From Haemophilus massiliensis (GTDB lineage: Bacteria; Pseudomonadota; Gammaproteobacteria; Enterobacterales; Pasteurellaceae): a stretch of DNA of 57,230 nt. The notes below the pieces were generated by a model. That model searched no databases, had not been told where the DNA came from, and saw nothing but the letters and a program-made list of their open reading frames with translations. Below are positions 47,528 to 57,120 of the stretch, piece after piece (position 1 is the stretch's first letter; each line of letters begins with the position of its first letter). The position numbers were made by a program, and so were the translations under genes. The DNA lies in contig LM994635.1 of the NCBI GenBank assembly GCA_000752995.2, positions 416,255 through 473,484 of the forward strand, given 5' to 3'.

Positions 47528-48931
47528 ATGACAAAAATAGCATCAATTGTTGATGTATTGCAGGGTAAAATCGCTATCGGCGACAGCGTCACGGTACGCG
47601 GCTGGATTCGCACCCGTCGCGATTCCAAAGCCGGACTTTCTTTTTTGGCCGTTTATGACGGCTCGTGTTTTGATCCGATTCAGGTGATCGCTAATAATGA
47701 TATAGCCAATTATGAAAATGAAATCCTGCGTTTAACCACCGGGTGCTCCGTGATTGTAACCGGTACCGTGGTAGAATCGCCGGCGCAGGGACAGGCGGTT
47801 GAACTGCAAGCAAGCAGTGTGGAAGTCGTCGGCTGGGTGGAAGACCCCGATACTTACCCGATGGCGGCCAAACGCCACAGCATTGAATATTTGCGTGAAG
47901 TGGCGCATTTGCGCCCGCGTACCAATATTATCGGTGCGGTTGCCCGTGTGCGTCACTGCTTGGCGCAAGCTATTCACCGTTTCTTTCACGAGCAAGGCTT
48001 TTATTGGGTTGCCACACCGTTAATCACCGCCTCCGATACCGAAGGCGCTGGCGAAATGTTTCGTGTTTCCACGTTAGATCTAGAAAACTTACCGCGTAAT
48101 GCGCAAGGTGCGGTGGATTTTTCGCAAGATTTTTTCGGTAAAGAATCATTTTTAACCGTATCCGGACAGCTTAACGGAGAAACCTATGCTTGCGCATTAA
48201 GCAAAATCTATACCTTCGGTCCGACGTTCCGCGCCGAGAACTCAAATACGACCCGCCATTTAGCCGAATTTTGGATGATTGAACCGGAAGTCGCTTTCGC
48301 TAATCTGAATGATAATGCGAAACTTGCGGAAGATATGCTGAAATATGTCTTTCGCGCGGTCTTAAACGAGCGTCAGGATGATTTGGCATTTTTTGCTAAA
48401 CATGTCGATAAAAATGTAATTTCCCGTTTGGAACATTTTGTTCATTCTGATTTTGCCCAAATCGATTACACCGATGCCATTGAGGTTCTATTAAAATCAG
48501 GTAAGAAATTCGAGTTCCCGGTGGCTTGGGGTATTGATCTGTCTTCCGAACACGAACGCTATCTTGCAGAAGAATATTTTAAATCACCGGTCGTGGTAAA
48601 AAATTACCCGAAAGAAATCAAAGCGTTCTATATGCGTTTAAATGACGACGGTAAAACCGTTGCCGCAATGGATGTCTTAGCGCCGGGCATCGGTGAAATT
48701 ATCGGTGGTTCACAGCGTGAAGAACGTTTAGACGTGCTGGATAAACGTATGGCTGAAATGGGCTTAAATCCGCAAGATTATTGGTGGTATCGTGACTTGC
48801 GTAAATATGGCACCGTGCCGCATTCAGGCTTCGGTTTAGGCTTTGAGCGTTTGATTGTGTATGTAACCGGTTTACAAAACATTCGTGAAGTGATCCCGTT
48901 CCCGCGTTCACCGCGCAACGCAAACTTTTAA
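47528..48931 (+). CDS. asnS: Asparaginyl-tRNA synthetase
   Basis: A 467-residue class IIb synthetase. An N-terminal OB anticodon-binding domain ([20 protein letters not shown]) is followed by the catalytic core with motif 2 [20 protein letters not shown] and motif 3 [20 protein letters not shown]. It charges tRNA-Asn. I chose the ATG at 47528, 7 bases after GAGG, which gives the E. coli length; a GTG two codons earlier is possible. Confidence 0.97.
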   Translation: MTKIASIVDVLQGKIAIGDSVTVRGWIRTRRDSKAGLSFLAVYDGSCFDPIQVIANNDIANYENEILRLTTGCSVIVTGTVVESPAQGQAVELQASSVEVVGWVEDPDTYPMAAKRHSIEYLREVAHLRPRTNIIGAVARVRHCLAQAIHRFFHEQGFYWVATPLITASDTEGAGEMFRVSTLDLENLPRNAQGAVDFSQDFFGKESFLTVSGQLNGETYACALSKIYTFGPTFRAENSNTTRHLAEFWMIEPEVAFANLNDNAKLAEDMLKYVFRAVLNERQDDLAFFAKHVDKNVISRLEHFVHSDFAQIDYTDAIEVLLKSGKKFEFPVAWGIDLSSEHERYLAEEYFKSPVVVKNYPKEIKAFYMRLNDDGKTVAAMDVLAPGIGEIIGGSQREERLDVLDKRMAEMGLNPQDYWWYRDLRKYGTVPHSGFGLGFERLIVYVTGLQNIREVIPFPRSPRNANF

Positions 48932-48946
48932 TAACACCAACATAAC

Positions 48947-48978
48947 GGGCGGATATAATATCCGCCCCACTTTTTTTG
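48947..48978 (+). terminator. Strong terminator after asnS
   Basis: GGGCGGATAT (48947-48956) and ATATCCGCCC (48958-48967) form a long stem, and CACTTTTTTT follows. Confidence 0.9.
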
Positions 48979-49041
48979 TACAATCTGATCGTTACTCTTA
49001 TCAATACCGCTGAAGTGCGGTTCAAATCAGAGAAGAATTTT

Positions 49042-49509
49042 CTATTTGACGATTCTCAGATGAGAAGTGGATTTGTTTTTAACCTTAGGCTTTGCAGAAG
49101 CGTTTTCAACGCTTGACTTATCTACCGCGTCGGCAAAATCCAACGGCTGTTCGTCCGTCATTTCATCAATATCCGACTCATCATAAGCGGCTTCGGGTTC
49201 AAACATTACGCCATCACCGTTTTCACGGGCATAAATAGCCAGTGCCGCCCCCATCGGAATATAAATATCCTGCGCAATACCGCGAAAGCGGGCGTTAAAC
49301 TGAATAAAATCATTGGTAAGCTGTAAATTTCCGGTCGCATTGGCAGATAAATTTAACACAATTTGTCCGTCTTTTACGTATTCAACCGGCACTTTCACCC
49401 CGAAATATGTTGCATCCACAACCAAATACGGTGTGAAATCATTATCTACCAACCAGTCGTAATAGGCTCTCAATAAATAAGGACGTTTAGGTGAGGATCT
49501 GTGTTGCAT
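49042..49509 (-). CDS. sspB: ClpXP protease specificity-enhancing factor SspB
   Basis: A 155-residue adaptor that binds tmRNA-tagged proteins and hands them to ClpXP. The fold starts with SPKRPYLLRAYYDWLVDNDF and DATYFGVKVPVEYVKDGQIV, and the barrel includes ARFRGIAQDIYIPMGAALAI. A flexible acidic linker leads to a short C-terminal ClpX-binding tail (STSHLRIVK). It lies 11 bp behind sspA. Its target tag is encoded by the tmRNA in this window. Confidence 0.95.
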   Translation of the reverse strand: MQHRSSPKRPYLLRAYYDWLVDNDFTPYLVVDATYFGVKVPVEYVKDGQIVLNLSANATGNLQLTNDFIQFNARFRGIAQDIYIPMGAALAIYARENGDGVMFEPEAAYDESDIDEMTDEQPLDFADAVDKSSVENASAKPKVKNKSTSHLRIVK

Positions 49510-49520
49510 CAGCGTTATCC

Positions 49521-50159
49521 TTATTTCTCATCCATCAGGTTTTTGGGGGCAGACTCTCCTACCGACTGTAAAAACGAATCACGCTGAGCAACTCGCTCAA
49601 TATAGGCTTTCACTGCTTTACTGCCGGCGCCGGTAAACTCTACACCTAATTGCTGCATTCGCCATAATAACGGCGCAATGTAGCAATCTACCAAGCTGAA
49701 TTCTTCACTCATAAAATATGCGGTTTGATTAAAAATCGGCGCAATAGCTAGAATTTCTTCTTTTAACTGCTTCAATGCCTTTGCGCGTTCGGCGCTCGAA
49801 CCGGTTTCCGCTTTCACCAATACCGGATACCAATCCTGTTCTATACGCATCATTAACAGACGGCTTTTACCACGTGCTACGGGATAAACCGGCATTAACG
49901 GCGGATGAGGAAAACGCTCATCAAGATATTCCATAATGATTCGGGAGTTAAACAGAACAAGATCACGGTCAACCAACGTCGGCAGCGTGCCATAAGGATT
50001 TAATTCCATTAAGTCTTCCGATAATGCTTGCGGATCTACAATTTCCGTCTCATAAGCAACCCCTTTTTCCGCCAGTACGATGCGTACTTGGTGGCAGTAA
50101 ATATCTGTTTTATCAGAAAAAAGAGTCATTATTGAACGTTTATTTGCAGCGCTTGTCAT
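49521..50159 (-). CDS. sspA: Stringent starvation protein A
   Basis: A 212-residue GST-fold protein that binds RNA polymerase and helps stationary-phase and acid-stress gene expression. It matches E. coli SspA through SAANKRSIMTLFSDKTDIYC, RIIMEYLDERFPHPPLMPVY and FSLVDCYIAPLLWRMQQLG. The start at 50159 keeps the conserved AANKRS segment and is preferred over an ATG ten codons later. It is first in sspA-sspB. The 201-bp gap upstream separates it from rnm and should hold its promoter. Confidence 0.95.
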   Translation of the reverse strand: MTSAANKRSIMTLFSDKTDIYCHQVRIVLAEKGVAYETEIVDPQALSEDLMELNPYGTLPTLVDRDLVLFNSRIIMEYLDERFPHPPLMPVYPVARGKSRLLMMRIEQDWYPVLVKAETGSSAERAKALKQLKEEILAIAPIFNQTAYFMSEEFSLVDCYIAPLLWRMQQLGVEFTGAGSKAVKAYIERVAQRDSFLQSVGESAPKNLMDEK

Positions 50160-50360
50160 CTATTCCTCCGACGACCTTGGGTAATTTCATAAAAAGGGTG
50201 TTTATTTTACCACAAACCCTATAGGGATTTCCAAGAAATAGCCTAAAATTTTTGTCTATGACAAGCGTAACTATATCATTGCAGGATAACTTAAGGTGAA
50301 TGTAAAAATAGACAATCCGGTTTTGAGACGATGACGAGTTAATACCAGGTTTATACTTTC

Positions 50361-51188
50361 TTATTCCCAAACCTGCCAAACCGGCGTGCAATTATCGGGC
50401 AGTTGCAACGCGCGACCCAATTCCACCCAGCCGCAAGGATAATGAAAATCCGAGCCGACAGAACCGAATAAACCGAATTCTGCCGCCCAACGGGCTAACA
50501 GCTGACGCTGATCGTGAGTTTGTCCGCAACCAGCCACTTCCAGCCCATCACCACCCCATTGCTTAAACGCGGCAATGAGTTTTTTCACCCATTTCGCGGT
50601 TAACGTATAACGCAGCGGATGAGCCAATACCGCCACCCCGCCCGCCTGATGAATCACTTCAATGGCGGTAGGAATATCCGCCCATTGCGCTTTTACATAC
50701 GCGGATTTACCCTGCGCAAGATATCGCTTAAACGCCTGCCCTTCGTTAGATACTTTGCCAATCTGCACCAGATAGCGGGCATAATGAGCGCGAGTGACTT
50801 CTCCGGCGGTGAGCTTGGCTGCCTGAGCAAAGGCATCGGAAATTCCCGCTTTTGCCAGCTTATTGCCGATCTCGATAGCGCGTTGGTGACGTTTTTGTGC
50901 TTGCTCCGCTAAAAGTGCGGTCATTTTTTCATACTTTTCATCAATGTTAAGCCCGACAATATGAATTGCCCGATTTTCCCATGCAGTCGAAATTTCCACC
51001 CCGTTAATCAGCCTAATACCCGCTAATGCCGCCTGCGTTCGCGCTTCCGCCAATCCCGCCGTAGTATCGTGATCGGTTAATGCCAGCACATTCACCCCTT
51101 GCTCAACCGCACGCAGTATTACCTGTGTCGGTGTCAACACGCCGTCCGACACACTACTGTGGCAATGTAAATCATAAATTTTTGTCAT
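50361..51188 (-). CDS. rnm: PHP-domain 5'-3' ribonuclease, RNase AM (YciV/TrpH type)
   Basis: A 275-residue PHP phosphoesterase. Metal ligands are visible: YDLHCHSSVSDG with His8 and His10, LALTDHDTT, and the C-terminal VLAHPLRY and SVGSDFHYPCGW. In E. coli RNase AM trims the 5' ends of ribosomal RNAs and degrades short RNAs. Length and motif order fit that group. It lies 55 bp behind pyrD and may be cotranscribed. An uptake core lies near 50913. Confidence 0.9.
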   Translation of the reverse strand: MTKIYDLHCHSSVSDGVLTPTQVILRAVEQGVNVLALTDHDTTAGLAEARTQAALAGIRLINGVEISTAWENRAIHIVGLNIDEKYEKMTALLAEQAQKRHQRAIEIGNKLAKAGISDAFAQAAKLTAGEVTRAHYARYLVQIGKVSNEGQAFKRYLAQGKSAYVKAQWADIPTAIEVIHQAGGVAVLAHPLRYTLTAKWVKKLIAAFKQWGGDGLEVAGCGQTHDQRQLLARWAAEFGLFGSVGSDFHYPCGWVELGRALQLPDNCTPVWQVWE

Positions 51189-51243
51189 CGATACTCCTAA
51201 AGTGCGATGGGGTTATGGGGCGTTATTCTTATAAACAGCTCTG

Positions 51244-52263
51244 CTATTTAATCGCCCTCACCAAGGTTTTAACCAGTGCCGGACCGTGATAAATCAAACC
51301 TGAATAAATCTGTAGCAAGGCGGCGCCGGCATTCATTTTTTCCTGTGCGTTTGCTACACCGTCAATGCCACCGCTGCCGATAATCGGAATATCACCTTGT
51401 AATTCTTGATGGAGGCGCGCGATGATTTCAGTGCTTTTATGTTGTAGCGGTTTTCCGCTCAGACCGCCAGTTTCCTGGGCGTGTTTTAATCCGGTGACCG
51501 CATCACGCGAAATGGTGGTATTGGTTGCAATGACGCCGTCTATGGCATAACGACGCAAGGTATCGGCAATCTGCACGACTTCCGCTTCATTTAAATCCGG
51601 CGCAATTTTAACCGCGATCGGTACATATTTATTATATTGCTCAGCCAGCACTTTCTGGCGCGCTTTAATGCCCTGTAATAAATCTTCCAGCGCCTCGCCA
51701 TATTGCAATCGGCGCAAATCCGGTGTGTTTGGCGAGGAAATGTTTACCGTAATATAGCCGGCGTAATTGTAGGCTTTGTTCAGGCAGTAAATATAATCCT
51801 CTTTTCCCCTTTCAATCGGAGTGGTTTTATTTTTCCCGATATTGATACCGATAACACCGCGATATTTCGCTTTTTTGACATTTTCCACCACATAATCGAT
51901 TCCTTTATTATTGAAACCGTTGCGGTTGATAATGCCCTCGGCTTCAATCAGACGAAACTGACGCGGTTTCTGATTTCCGTCTTGTGCCAGCGGTGTGACG
52001 GTGCCGACCTCAATAAAACCGAATCCCATTGCACCGAAACCATCAATGGCTTCCGCGTTTTTATCGGCGCCCGCCGCCAGTCCAATCGGATTTTTAAAAG
52101 TAATCCCCATCACGGTTTTTTCATTGCCTTTCGGGCAAGCCAGCGCTGCTTTCATTAAGGGTTGTAGCGGTGAATTGCCGGCGATTTTCAGTAATTGGAT
52201 GGTTAAATCATGGGCATTTTCCGCATCAAGGGAAAAAATCGCTTTTCTGATCAATGAATACAT
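51244..52263 (-). CDS. pyrD: Dihydroorotate dehydrogenase, quinone-linked (class 2)
   Basis: A 339-residue FMN enzyme of pyrimidine synthesis, bound to the inner membrane by its N-terminal helices (residues 1-40). The core shows [20 protein letters not shown], the catalytic Ser region [17 protein letters not shown], and the FMN phosphate site [16 protein letters not shown]. It passes electrons to quinones. It lies ahead of rnm on the same strand. Confidence 0.96.
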   Translation of the reverse strand: MYSLIRKAIFSLDAENAHDLTIQLLKIAGNSPLQPLMKAALACPKGNEKTVMGITFKNPIGLAAGADKNAEAIDGFGAMGFGFIEVGTVTPLAQDGNQKPRQFRLIEAEGIINRNGFNNKGIDYVVENVKKAKYRGVIGINIGKNKTTPIERGKEDYIYCLNKAYNYAGYITVNISSPNTPDLRRLQYGEALEDLLQGIKARQKVLAEQYNKYVPIAVKIAPDLNEAEVVQIADTLRRYAIDGVIATNTTISRDAVTGLKHAQETGGLSGKPLQHKSTEIIARLHQELQGDIPIIGSGGIDGVANAQEKMNAGAALLQIYSGLIYHGPALVKTLVRAIK

Positions 52264-52328
52264 AGTCGTTTATCTCTCGGAGATGATGATTATAAAGGCG
52301 GACACTGGGCCCGCCGCAAAATTAATCG

Positions 52329-52355
52329 AAAGTGCGGTTAATTTTACCGCACTTT
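52329..52355. terminator. Inverted uptake-sequence terminator between pepN and pyrD
   Basis: AAAGTGCGGT and ACCGCACTTT flank TAATTTT, giving a perfect 10-bp stem. It lies between the pepN stop and the pyrD start and should stop pepN transcription. Confidence 0.85.
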
Positions 52356-52396
52356 TCAGAGGTTAGACAATCCGCCGTGTTGAAATTATCAGGCGG

Positions 52397-55006
52397 TTAG
52401 CGCAGTGCTTTTTCTATCTTTTCATACAAATCTTTAGACAGATTATCCACTTCACTTAAACGTTCCAACGCCCGTTTCATCAAGGTTTGTCTTTGGGCGT
52501 CATAACGCGCAAAACGGATCAGCGGTTCAATCAAACGTGAAGCCACCTGCGGATTTTTTTCATTCAGGCGGATTAAAATATCCGTTAAAAAACGATAGCC
52601 CGAACCGTCAGCGGCATGGAACGCTTTCAGATTTTGTGCCGTAAAAGTACCGATTAAAGCACGTACTCGGTTAGGATTATTAAAATTAAAACTCGGATGA
52701 TCCATTAACTGCACCACTTCATGCAGGATATGTTCATCCGGACGGCTCGCCTGTAAGGCAAACCATTTGTCCATCACCAGTCCGTCTTGCCGCCATTTTT
52801 GCTCAAAATCGCGCAACAGATTTTCACGGCAGGCAAGCTGTGCCTTGGTCGCGGCATTTAGCGCGGCAAGGCTGTCGGTCATATTATCGGCATAGAGATA
52901 ATGTTTGTTGACCAAATTATTACCCAATGTGGTATAAGCCAGATAATTCAAACACAGATTACGCAAACCGCGCAATGCCATATCATGCTGCTCAACACGG
53001 TATTCTTCCAAGCGAATTCGGTTATAGGTTTTCAGCAGTAATTCTTTCAGATTATCGGTAATAGTGCGCTGCATAAAATCACGAACCGCGGTAATGCCGT
53101 CCGGATCAATAATTTTAAATAACTCGGCAAATTCCGTTTCTTTCGGCAGCGTTAAAATCAGACAGGTTAACGCCGGGTCTTGTTGATAGTGCTCCAACAC
53201 CTGATAAAGTGCGGTCAGAATTTCCGCAGAAAAATCAAGGGTCAATGCTTGTTGATAATTGGATAAGTTACGACGTAACTCCGCATTGAACAACATTTGC
53301 ACCGCATCCCAACGGACGAAATCATTTTTAGCGAATTTCAGCAGTGTAATCAATTGGTTAGTGGTGTAATCATAATCCAGTTTGACCGGCGCAGAGAAAT
53401 CACATAACAATGCTGGCACCGGACGACTGTAAATGTTATGGAACTCAAAAGTCTGATCTTTATGCACAACATCCAGCACATCACTCACCGCCTGACCGTC
53501 GTGCTGCAATGCTTGAGCAATGCCGTTTTCATCATACAGCGCGATTTTCAACGGAATATGCAAATTGACTTTATCCATTTGATCCGCGGTCGGCGGCGTG
53601 ATCTGCGAGACATGCAAACGATAAATATGCTGTTTTTCATCATAACTGTCACTAACCGTCAGCTCCGGCGTACCGGATTGACTGTACCAACGGCGAAACT
53701 GGTTTAAGTCCGCCCCCGTTGCCCGCTCCATGGCGGAAACAAAATCCTCACAGGTTGCCGCTTTGCCGTCGTTTTCCGCGATATACCGCTTCATCCCAGC
53801 CTGAAAACCTTGTTCCCCCAACAAGGTATGCAGCATGCGAATCACTTCCGCGCCTTTTTCATACACTGTCATGGTATAAAAGTTATTCATTTCGATCACT
53901 TTTTCCGGGCGAATCGGATGCGACATCGGGCTTGCGTCTTCGGCAAACTGTACAGTGCGTAGAAACTTCACATTATTAATGCGATTAACTGCCCGCGATC
54001 CGGTATCGGACGAAAATTCCTGATCACGAAAAACCGTCAACCCTTCTTTCAGACTTAGCTGAAACCAGTCGCGGCAGGTGACGCGGTTCCCCGTCCAGTT
54101 GTGAAAATATTCGTGCGCAATCACACTTTCAATTGCCAAATAATCGTCGTCCGTTGCGGTCTGCGGGTTTGCCAACACATATTTAGAATTAAAAATATTC
54201 AGCCCTTTATTTTCCATGGCGCCCATATTGAAGAAATCCACCGCCACGATCATATAAATATCCAAATCGTATTCCAGATCAAAACGCTGTTCATCCCATT
54301 TCATCGCTTTTTTCAGGCTTTGCATTGCCCAATCGGCACGGTTCAGATTGCCACGATCCACATACAGTTCCAGCGCCACTTCTCTGCCGCTTTTAGTCGT
54401 AAACTTATCGCGTAGCAAATCGAAATCGCCAGCGACTAAAGCAAATAAGTAGCTCGGTTTTGGAAAAGGATCCTGCCATTCCACCCAATGACGCCCGTCT
54501 TGAGTTTCACCGCTGGCAATGCGATTGCCGTTAGACAGCAAATAAGGATATTTGCTTTTATCGGCGGTAATTTTGGTGGTATAACGGGCCAACACATCCG
54601 GTCTGTCCAGCATATAGGTAATTTGACGGAAACCTTCCGCTTCACATTGCGTGCACAGTGCATCACCCGATTGATACAGCCCCTGTAGCGAGGTATTGTC
54701 CGCCGGTGTCAAATTGGTCACGATCTCCAGCTCAAACTGTTCCGCCTCCTGTGCGGTTAAATTCAAGGTCAGACTTTCGTTATTTTGTTGATAATCCTTA
54801 AACACTTTACCGTTTAAGCGAATTGAGGCAAACTGAAATCCCTGCCCGTCCAAACGCAATGTTTCGGCATTGGAATTTAAACGCTGAAATCGGCTTGTTG
54901 CCGTAACGACGGTTTTTTGTGGGTCAAGTTGAAAATCAAGGTAGATATCGGTAACGGTAAAATCGGGGGTTTTATAATCTTTTCTATATTTAGCTTTAGC
55001 AAGCAT
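52397..55006 (-). CDS. pepN: Aminopeptidase N
   Basis: An 869-residue M1 zinc aminopeptidase of the cytoplasm with broad specificity. The exopeptidase motif GAMENKGLN is followed by the zinc site HEYFHNWTGN with the third ligand in SLKEGLTVFRDQEF. Domains run as in E. coli PepN (870 residues): beta-rich N-terminus, thermolysin-like catalytic part, beta linker, and helical C-terminus. An uptake core lies near 53205. Confidence 0.97.
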   Translation of the reverse strand: MLAKAKYRKDYKTPDFTVTDIYLDFQLDPQKTVVTATSRFQRLNSNAETLRLDGQGFQFASIRLNGKVFKDYQQNNESLTLNLTAQEAEQFELEIVTNLTPADNTSLQGLYQSGDALCTQCEAEGFRQITYMLDRPDVLARYTTKITADKSKYPYLLSNGNRIASGETQDGRHWVEWQDPFPKPSYLFALVAGDFDLLRDKFTTKSGREVALELYVDRGNLNRADWAMQSLKKAMKWDEQRFDLEYDLDIYMIVAVDFFNMGAMENKGLNIFNSKYVLANPQTATDDDYLAIESVIAHEYFHNWTGNRVTCRDWFQLSLKEGLTVFRDQEFSSDTGSRAVNRINNVKFLRTVQFAEDASPMSHPIRPEKVIEMNNFYTMTVYEKGAEVIRMLHTLLGEQGFQAGMKRYIAENDGKAATCEDFVSAMERATGADLNQFRRWYSQSGTPELTVSDSYDEKQHIYRLHVSQITPPTADQMDKVNLHIPLKIALYDENGIAQALQHDGQAVSDVLDVVHKDQTFEFHNIYSRPVPALLCDFSAPVKLDYDYTTNQLITLLKFAKNDFVRWDAVQMLFNAELRRNLSNYQQALTLDFSAEILTALYQVLEHYQQDPALTCLILTLPKETEFAELFKIIDPDGITAVRDFMQRTITDNLKELLLKTYNRIRLEEYRVEQHDMALRGLRNLCLNYLAYTTLGNNLVNKHYLYADNMTDSLAALNAATKAQLACRENLLRDFEQKWRQDGLVMDKWFALQASRPDEHILHEVVQLMDHPSFNFNNPNRVRALIGTFTAQNLKAFHAADGSGYRFLTDILIRLNEKNPQVASRLIEPLIRFARYDAQRQTLMKRALERLSEVDNLSKDLYEKIEKALR

Positions 55007-55140
55007 AGCAACGACCTAAAATACAACCAGAAATGGAATGGAAAAATTGCCGTTAGGATATGATTTTTAAGCTCAAGTTGCAAGTGGGATTTCGTTTGCG
55101 CACAGTGCGTTTTTCCACGTTGTTTTTTAGACGGGCAATA

Positions 55141-55180
55141 AAAGTGCGGTGAAAAAATTCATAAAATTTCACTGCACTTT
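55141..55180 (-). terminator. Uptake-sequence hairpin after ansB, one arm changed
   Basis: AAAGTGCGGTGAAA (55141-55154) pairs with TTTCACTGCACTTT (55167-55180) with one mismatch, because the second arm has lost the exact uptake core. Confidence 0.7.
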
Positions 55181-55186
55181 CAACCG

Positions 55187-56236
55187 TTAAAACTGCTCAA
55201 AATACTGCTGAATCACTTTTGGATCCTGCGTTTGGGTGAGAGCTAGTTGCAGCAATACGCGTGCTTTTTGCGGGTTGAGGGTGCCGGATGCGCTGAAACC
55301 GTATTGGCTGTCATCCACTTCCGCATCACGGGTGGTATAACCTGTCGGTACCCGAGAAGAACGCACCACCGCAACCCCGTTTTTAACCGCCTGCGCCAAC
55401 AGCGTCAGATTTGCAGCGTTGACATTGCCGTTGCCAACACCGGCCGCCACAATGCCCTGATAACCCGCATCCAATAAGGCTTGCAGCGGTTCGGTCGGCA
55501 TATTGGAATAGGCATAAATAATACCGACTTTCGGCAATTTATCCAAATTATCGACATGAAACGGCGTATTGACGGTATGCTGACTTTCCGGCGAACGTTC
55601 GTAATCCACTTTACTGTTATGGATATAACCTAACGCGCCAAAATTCGGCGAGGAAAAGGTCTGTACCGCCGTGGTGCTGGTTTTGGTCACATCTCTGGCA
55701 CCTAAAACCGCGCCGTTCATCGCCACCAGCACGCCGCGTCCAGCAGATTTTTTATCCGCCGCAACCACCACCGCATTATACAAATTCAACGGTCCGTCGG
55801 CACTTTTTTCCGTTGCCGGGCGCATTGCGCCGACTAATACCACCGGTTTTTCGCATTTGACCGTCATATCCAGAAAATACGCGGTTTCTTCCATGGTATC
55901 GGTGCCATGGGTGATAACAAAACCGTCCGTATTCCGGCACTGGTTGTTAATGGTTTTGACCAGCTTTAACCACACCTCATCACTCATATCTTGAGAACCG
56001 ATTTTAACCACTTGTTCTCCACTGATATTCGCAATTTCCTTCATTTCCGGCACCGCCTCAATCAGCGTGTCAATAGTCAGCTGCCCCGCCTGATATTCAG
56101 AACCGACCGCACTTTTTCCGCTGCCGGCAATGGTGCCGCCGGTAGCCAGAATGGTAATGTTCGGCAGCTGCGCCGCAAATCCTGTTGAAACGCCGCATGC
56201 CAAAAGCGTGCATAGCGCCAGTTTTTTCAATTTCAT
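55187..56236 (-). CDS. ansB: Periplasmic L-asparaginase II
   Basis: A 349-residue enzyme that splits L-asparagine to aspartate and ammonia in the periplasm. A signal peptide covers about residues 1-21 (MKLKKLALCTLLACGVSTGF), then LPNITILATGGTIAGSG with the first catalytic Thr and VITHGTDTMEETAYF with the second. It stays very close to E. coli AnsB up to ARVLLQLALTQTQDPKVIQQ. I chose the ATG at 56236 because a longer frame starts inside the GAGGAGA ribosome site. Aspartate made here can feed fumarate respiration in related bacteria. Confidence 0.95.
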   Translation of the reverse strand: MKLKKLALCTLLACGVSTGFAAQLPNITILATGGTIAGSGKSAVGSEYQAGQLTIDTLIEAVPEMKEIANISGEQVVKIGSQDMSDEVWLKLVKTINNQCRNTDGFVITHGTDTMEETAYFLDMTVKCEKPVVLVGAMRPATEKSADGPLNLYNAVVVAADKKSAGRGVLVAMNGAVLGARDVTKTSTTAVQTFSSPNFGALGYIHNSKVDYERSPESQHTVNTPFHVDNLDKLPKVGIIYAYSNMPTEPLQALLDAGYQGIVAAGVGNGNVNAANLTLLAQAVKNGVAVVRSSRVPTGYTTRDAEVDDSQYGFSASGTLNPQKARVLLQLALTQTQDPKVIQQYFEQF

Positions 56237-56322
56237 ACAAGCTCTCCTCATTATTGTCCTGTTCGTAACCGCCGTATTATCCCCTTAATATATAAGGAAA
56301 TAAACACGGCAAATTTTATTTT

Positions 56323-56338
56323 TGTGATCCGATTCATA
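56323..56338. promoter_or_regulatory. Possible CRP site upstream of ansB
   Basis: TGTGATCCGATTCATA matches the first half of the CRP consensus exactly and four of five bases in the second. It lies 87 bp from the ansB start, much like the putA site. E. coli ansB is activated by CRP and FNR; I see no clear FNR site. Confidence 0.4.
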
Positions 56339-56401
56339 GAAATCGGCGCCAAAAGAATAGATTTGCGGCAAATCCAATCGTTTAATTCAGCGCACTGCAA
56401 A

Positions 56402-56417
56402 ACGCAACCGTTTGCTT
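56402..56417. promoter_or_regulatory. Predicted PurR box in the purE promoter
   Basis: ACGCAACCGTTTGCTT agrees with the PurR consensus ACGCAAACGTTTGCGT at 14 of 16 bases. Its end is also the likely -35 element TTGCTT (56412-56417), with -10 TATGCT at 56434-56439 and a 16-bp spacer, so binding would block the promoter. Confidence 0.75.
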
Positions 56418-56471
56418 ACATTGCGCTTTATGCTATGCTAGCGCGGTTTTTTAATAACAGGAATATAACTT

Positions 56472-56963
56472 ATGACAGCTCCACAAATTGCCATTGTAAT
56501 GGGTTCAAAAAGCGACTGGGCGACGATGCAAGAAGCCGCCGAGATACTTGACCGGCTAAACTTGCCTTATCAGGTTGACATCGTCTCAGCGCACCGCACG
56601 CCGGATAAACTTTTCCGCTTTGCCGAAAGTGCGGCACAAAACGGCTATAAAGTGATTATTGCCGGCGCCGGAGGCGCAGCGCATTTACCGGGCATGATCG
56701 CGGCGAAAACCATTGTGCCGGTATTGGGTGTGCCGGTAAAAAGTGCAATGTTAAGCGGTATAGACAGTTTATATTCGATTGTGCAAATGCCGAAAGGCAT
56801 TCCGGTCGGCACGCTGGCAATCGGTTCTGCCGGTGCAGCAAATGCTGGCTTGCTGGCGGCACAAATTCTAGCGGCGTTTGATCCTGCCATTGCGGCGCGT
56901 TTAACCGAATTCAGAGCCGCGCAAACGGCGGAGGTTTTAGCCCATTCCGATCCGAGAGTATAG
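56472..56963 (+). CDS. purE: N5-carboxyaminoimidazole ribonucleotide mutase
   Basis: A 163-residue class I PurE that moves the carboxyl group of N5-CAIR to give CAIR in purine synthesis. The signatures are [22 protein letters not shown] with the catalytic His, and [17 protein letters not shown]. No purK lies within 20 bases after it; the next gene is of another pathway, so purK must be elsewhere. Confidence 0.96.
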   Translation: MTAPQIAIVMGSKSDWATMQEAAEILDRLNLPYQVDIVSAHRTPDKLFRFAESAAQNGYKVIIAGAGGAAHLPGMIAAKTIVPVLGVPVKSAMLSGIDSLYSIVQMPKGIPVGTLAIGSAGAANAGLLAAQILAAFDPAIAARLTEFRAAQTAEVLAHSDPRV

Positions 56964-57120
56964 CACTGCTTATCCCGTCCGGCATGCCGGTATCGGCGAC
57001 GCGTTTTGGCGTGTGATTTTCGTGATCGGGTATTTTTGCGGATAACCACACCGATACTTTAAGTGCGGTTAATATTTTAGGCTTTTTTATTGATACTGTT
57101 TGTGACCAAAAGGAGATTCT
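56964..57120. other. Gap between purE and the sulfhydrylase gene
   Basis: It holds a 12-bp palindrome CCGGCATGCCGG at 56979-56990 without a T-run, an uptake core near 57060, and a good ribosome site AAGGAGA before the ATG at 57121. I see no MetJ box of the AGACGTCT type. Confidence 0.5.

Noticed and set aside
51703..52158. 151-codon open frame on the plus strand
   Set aside because: It is antisense within pyrD, a common shadow effect of codon use in a conserved gene.
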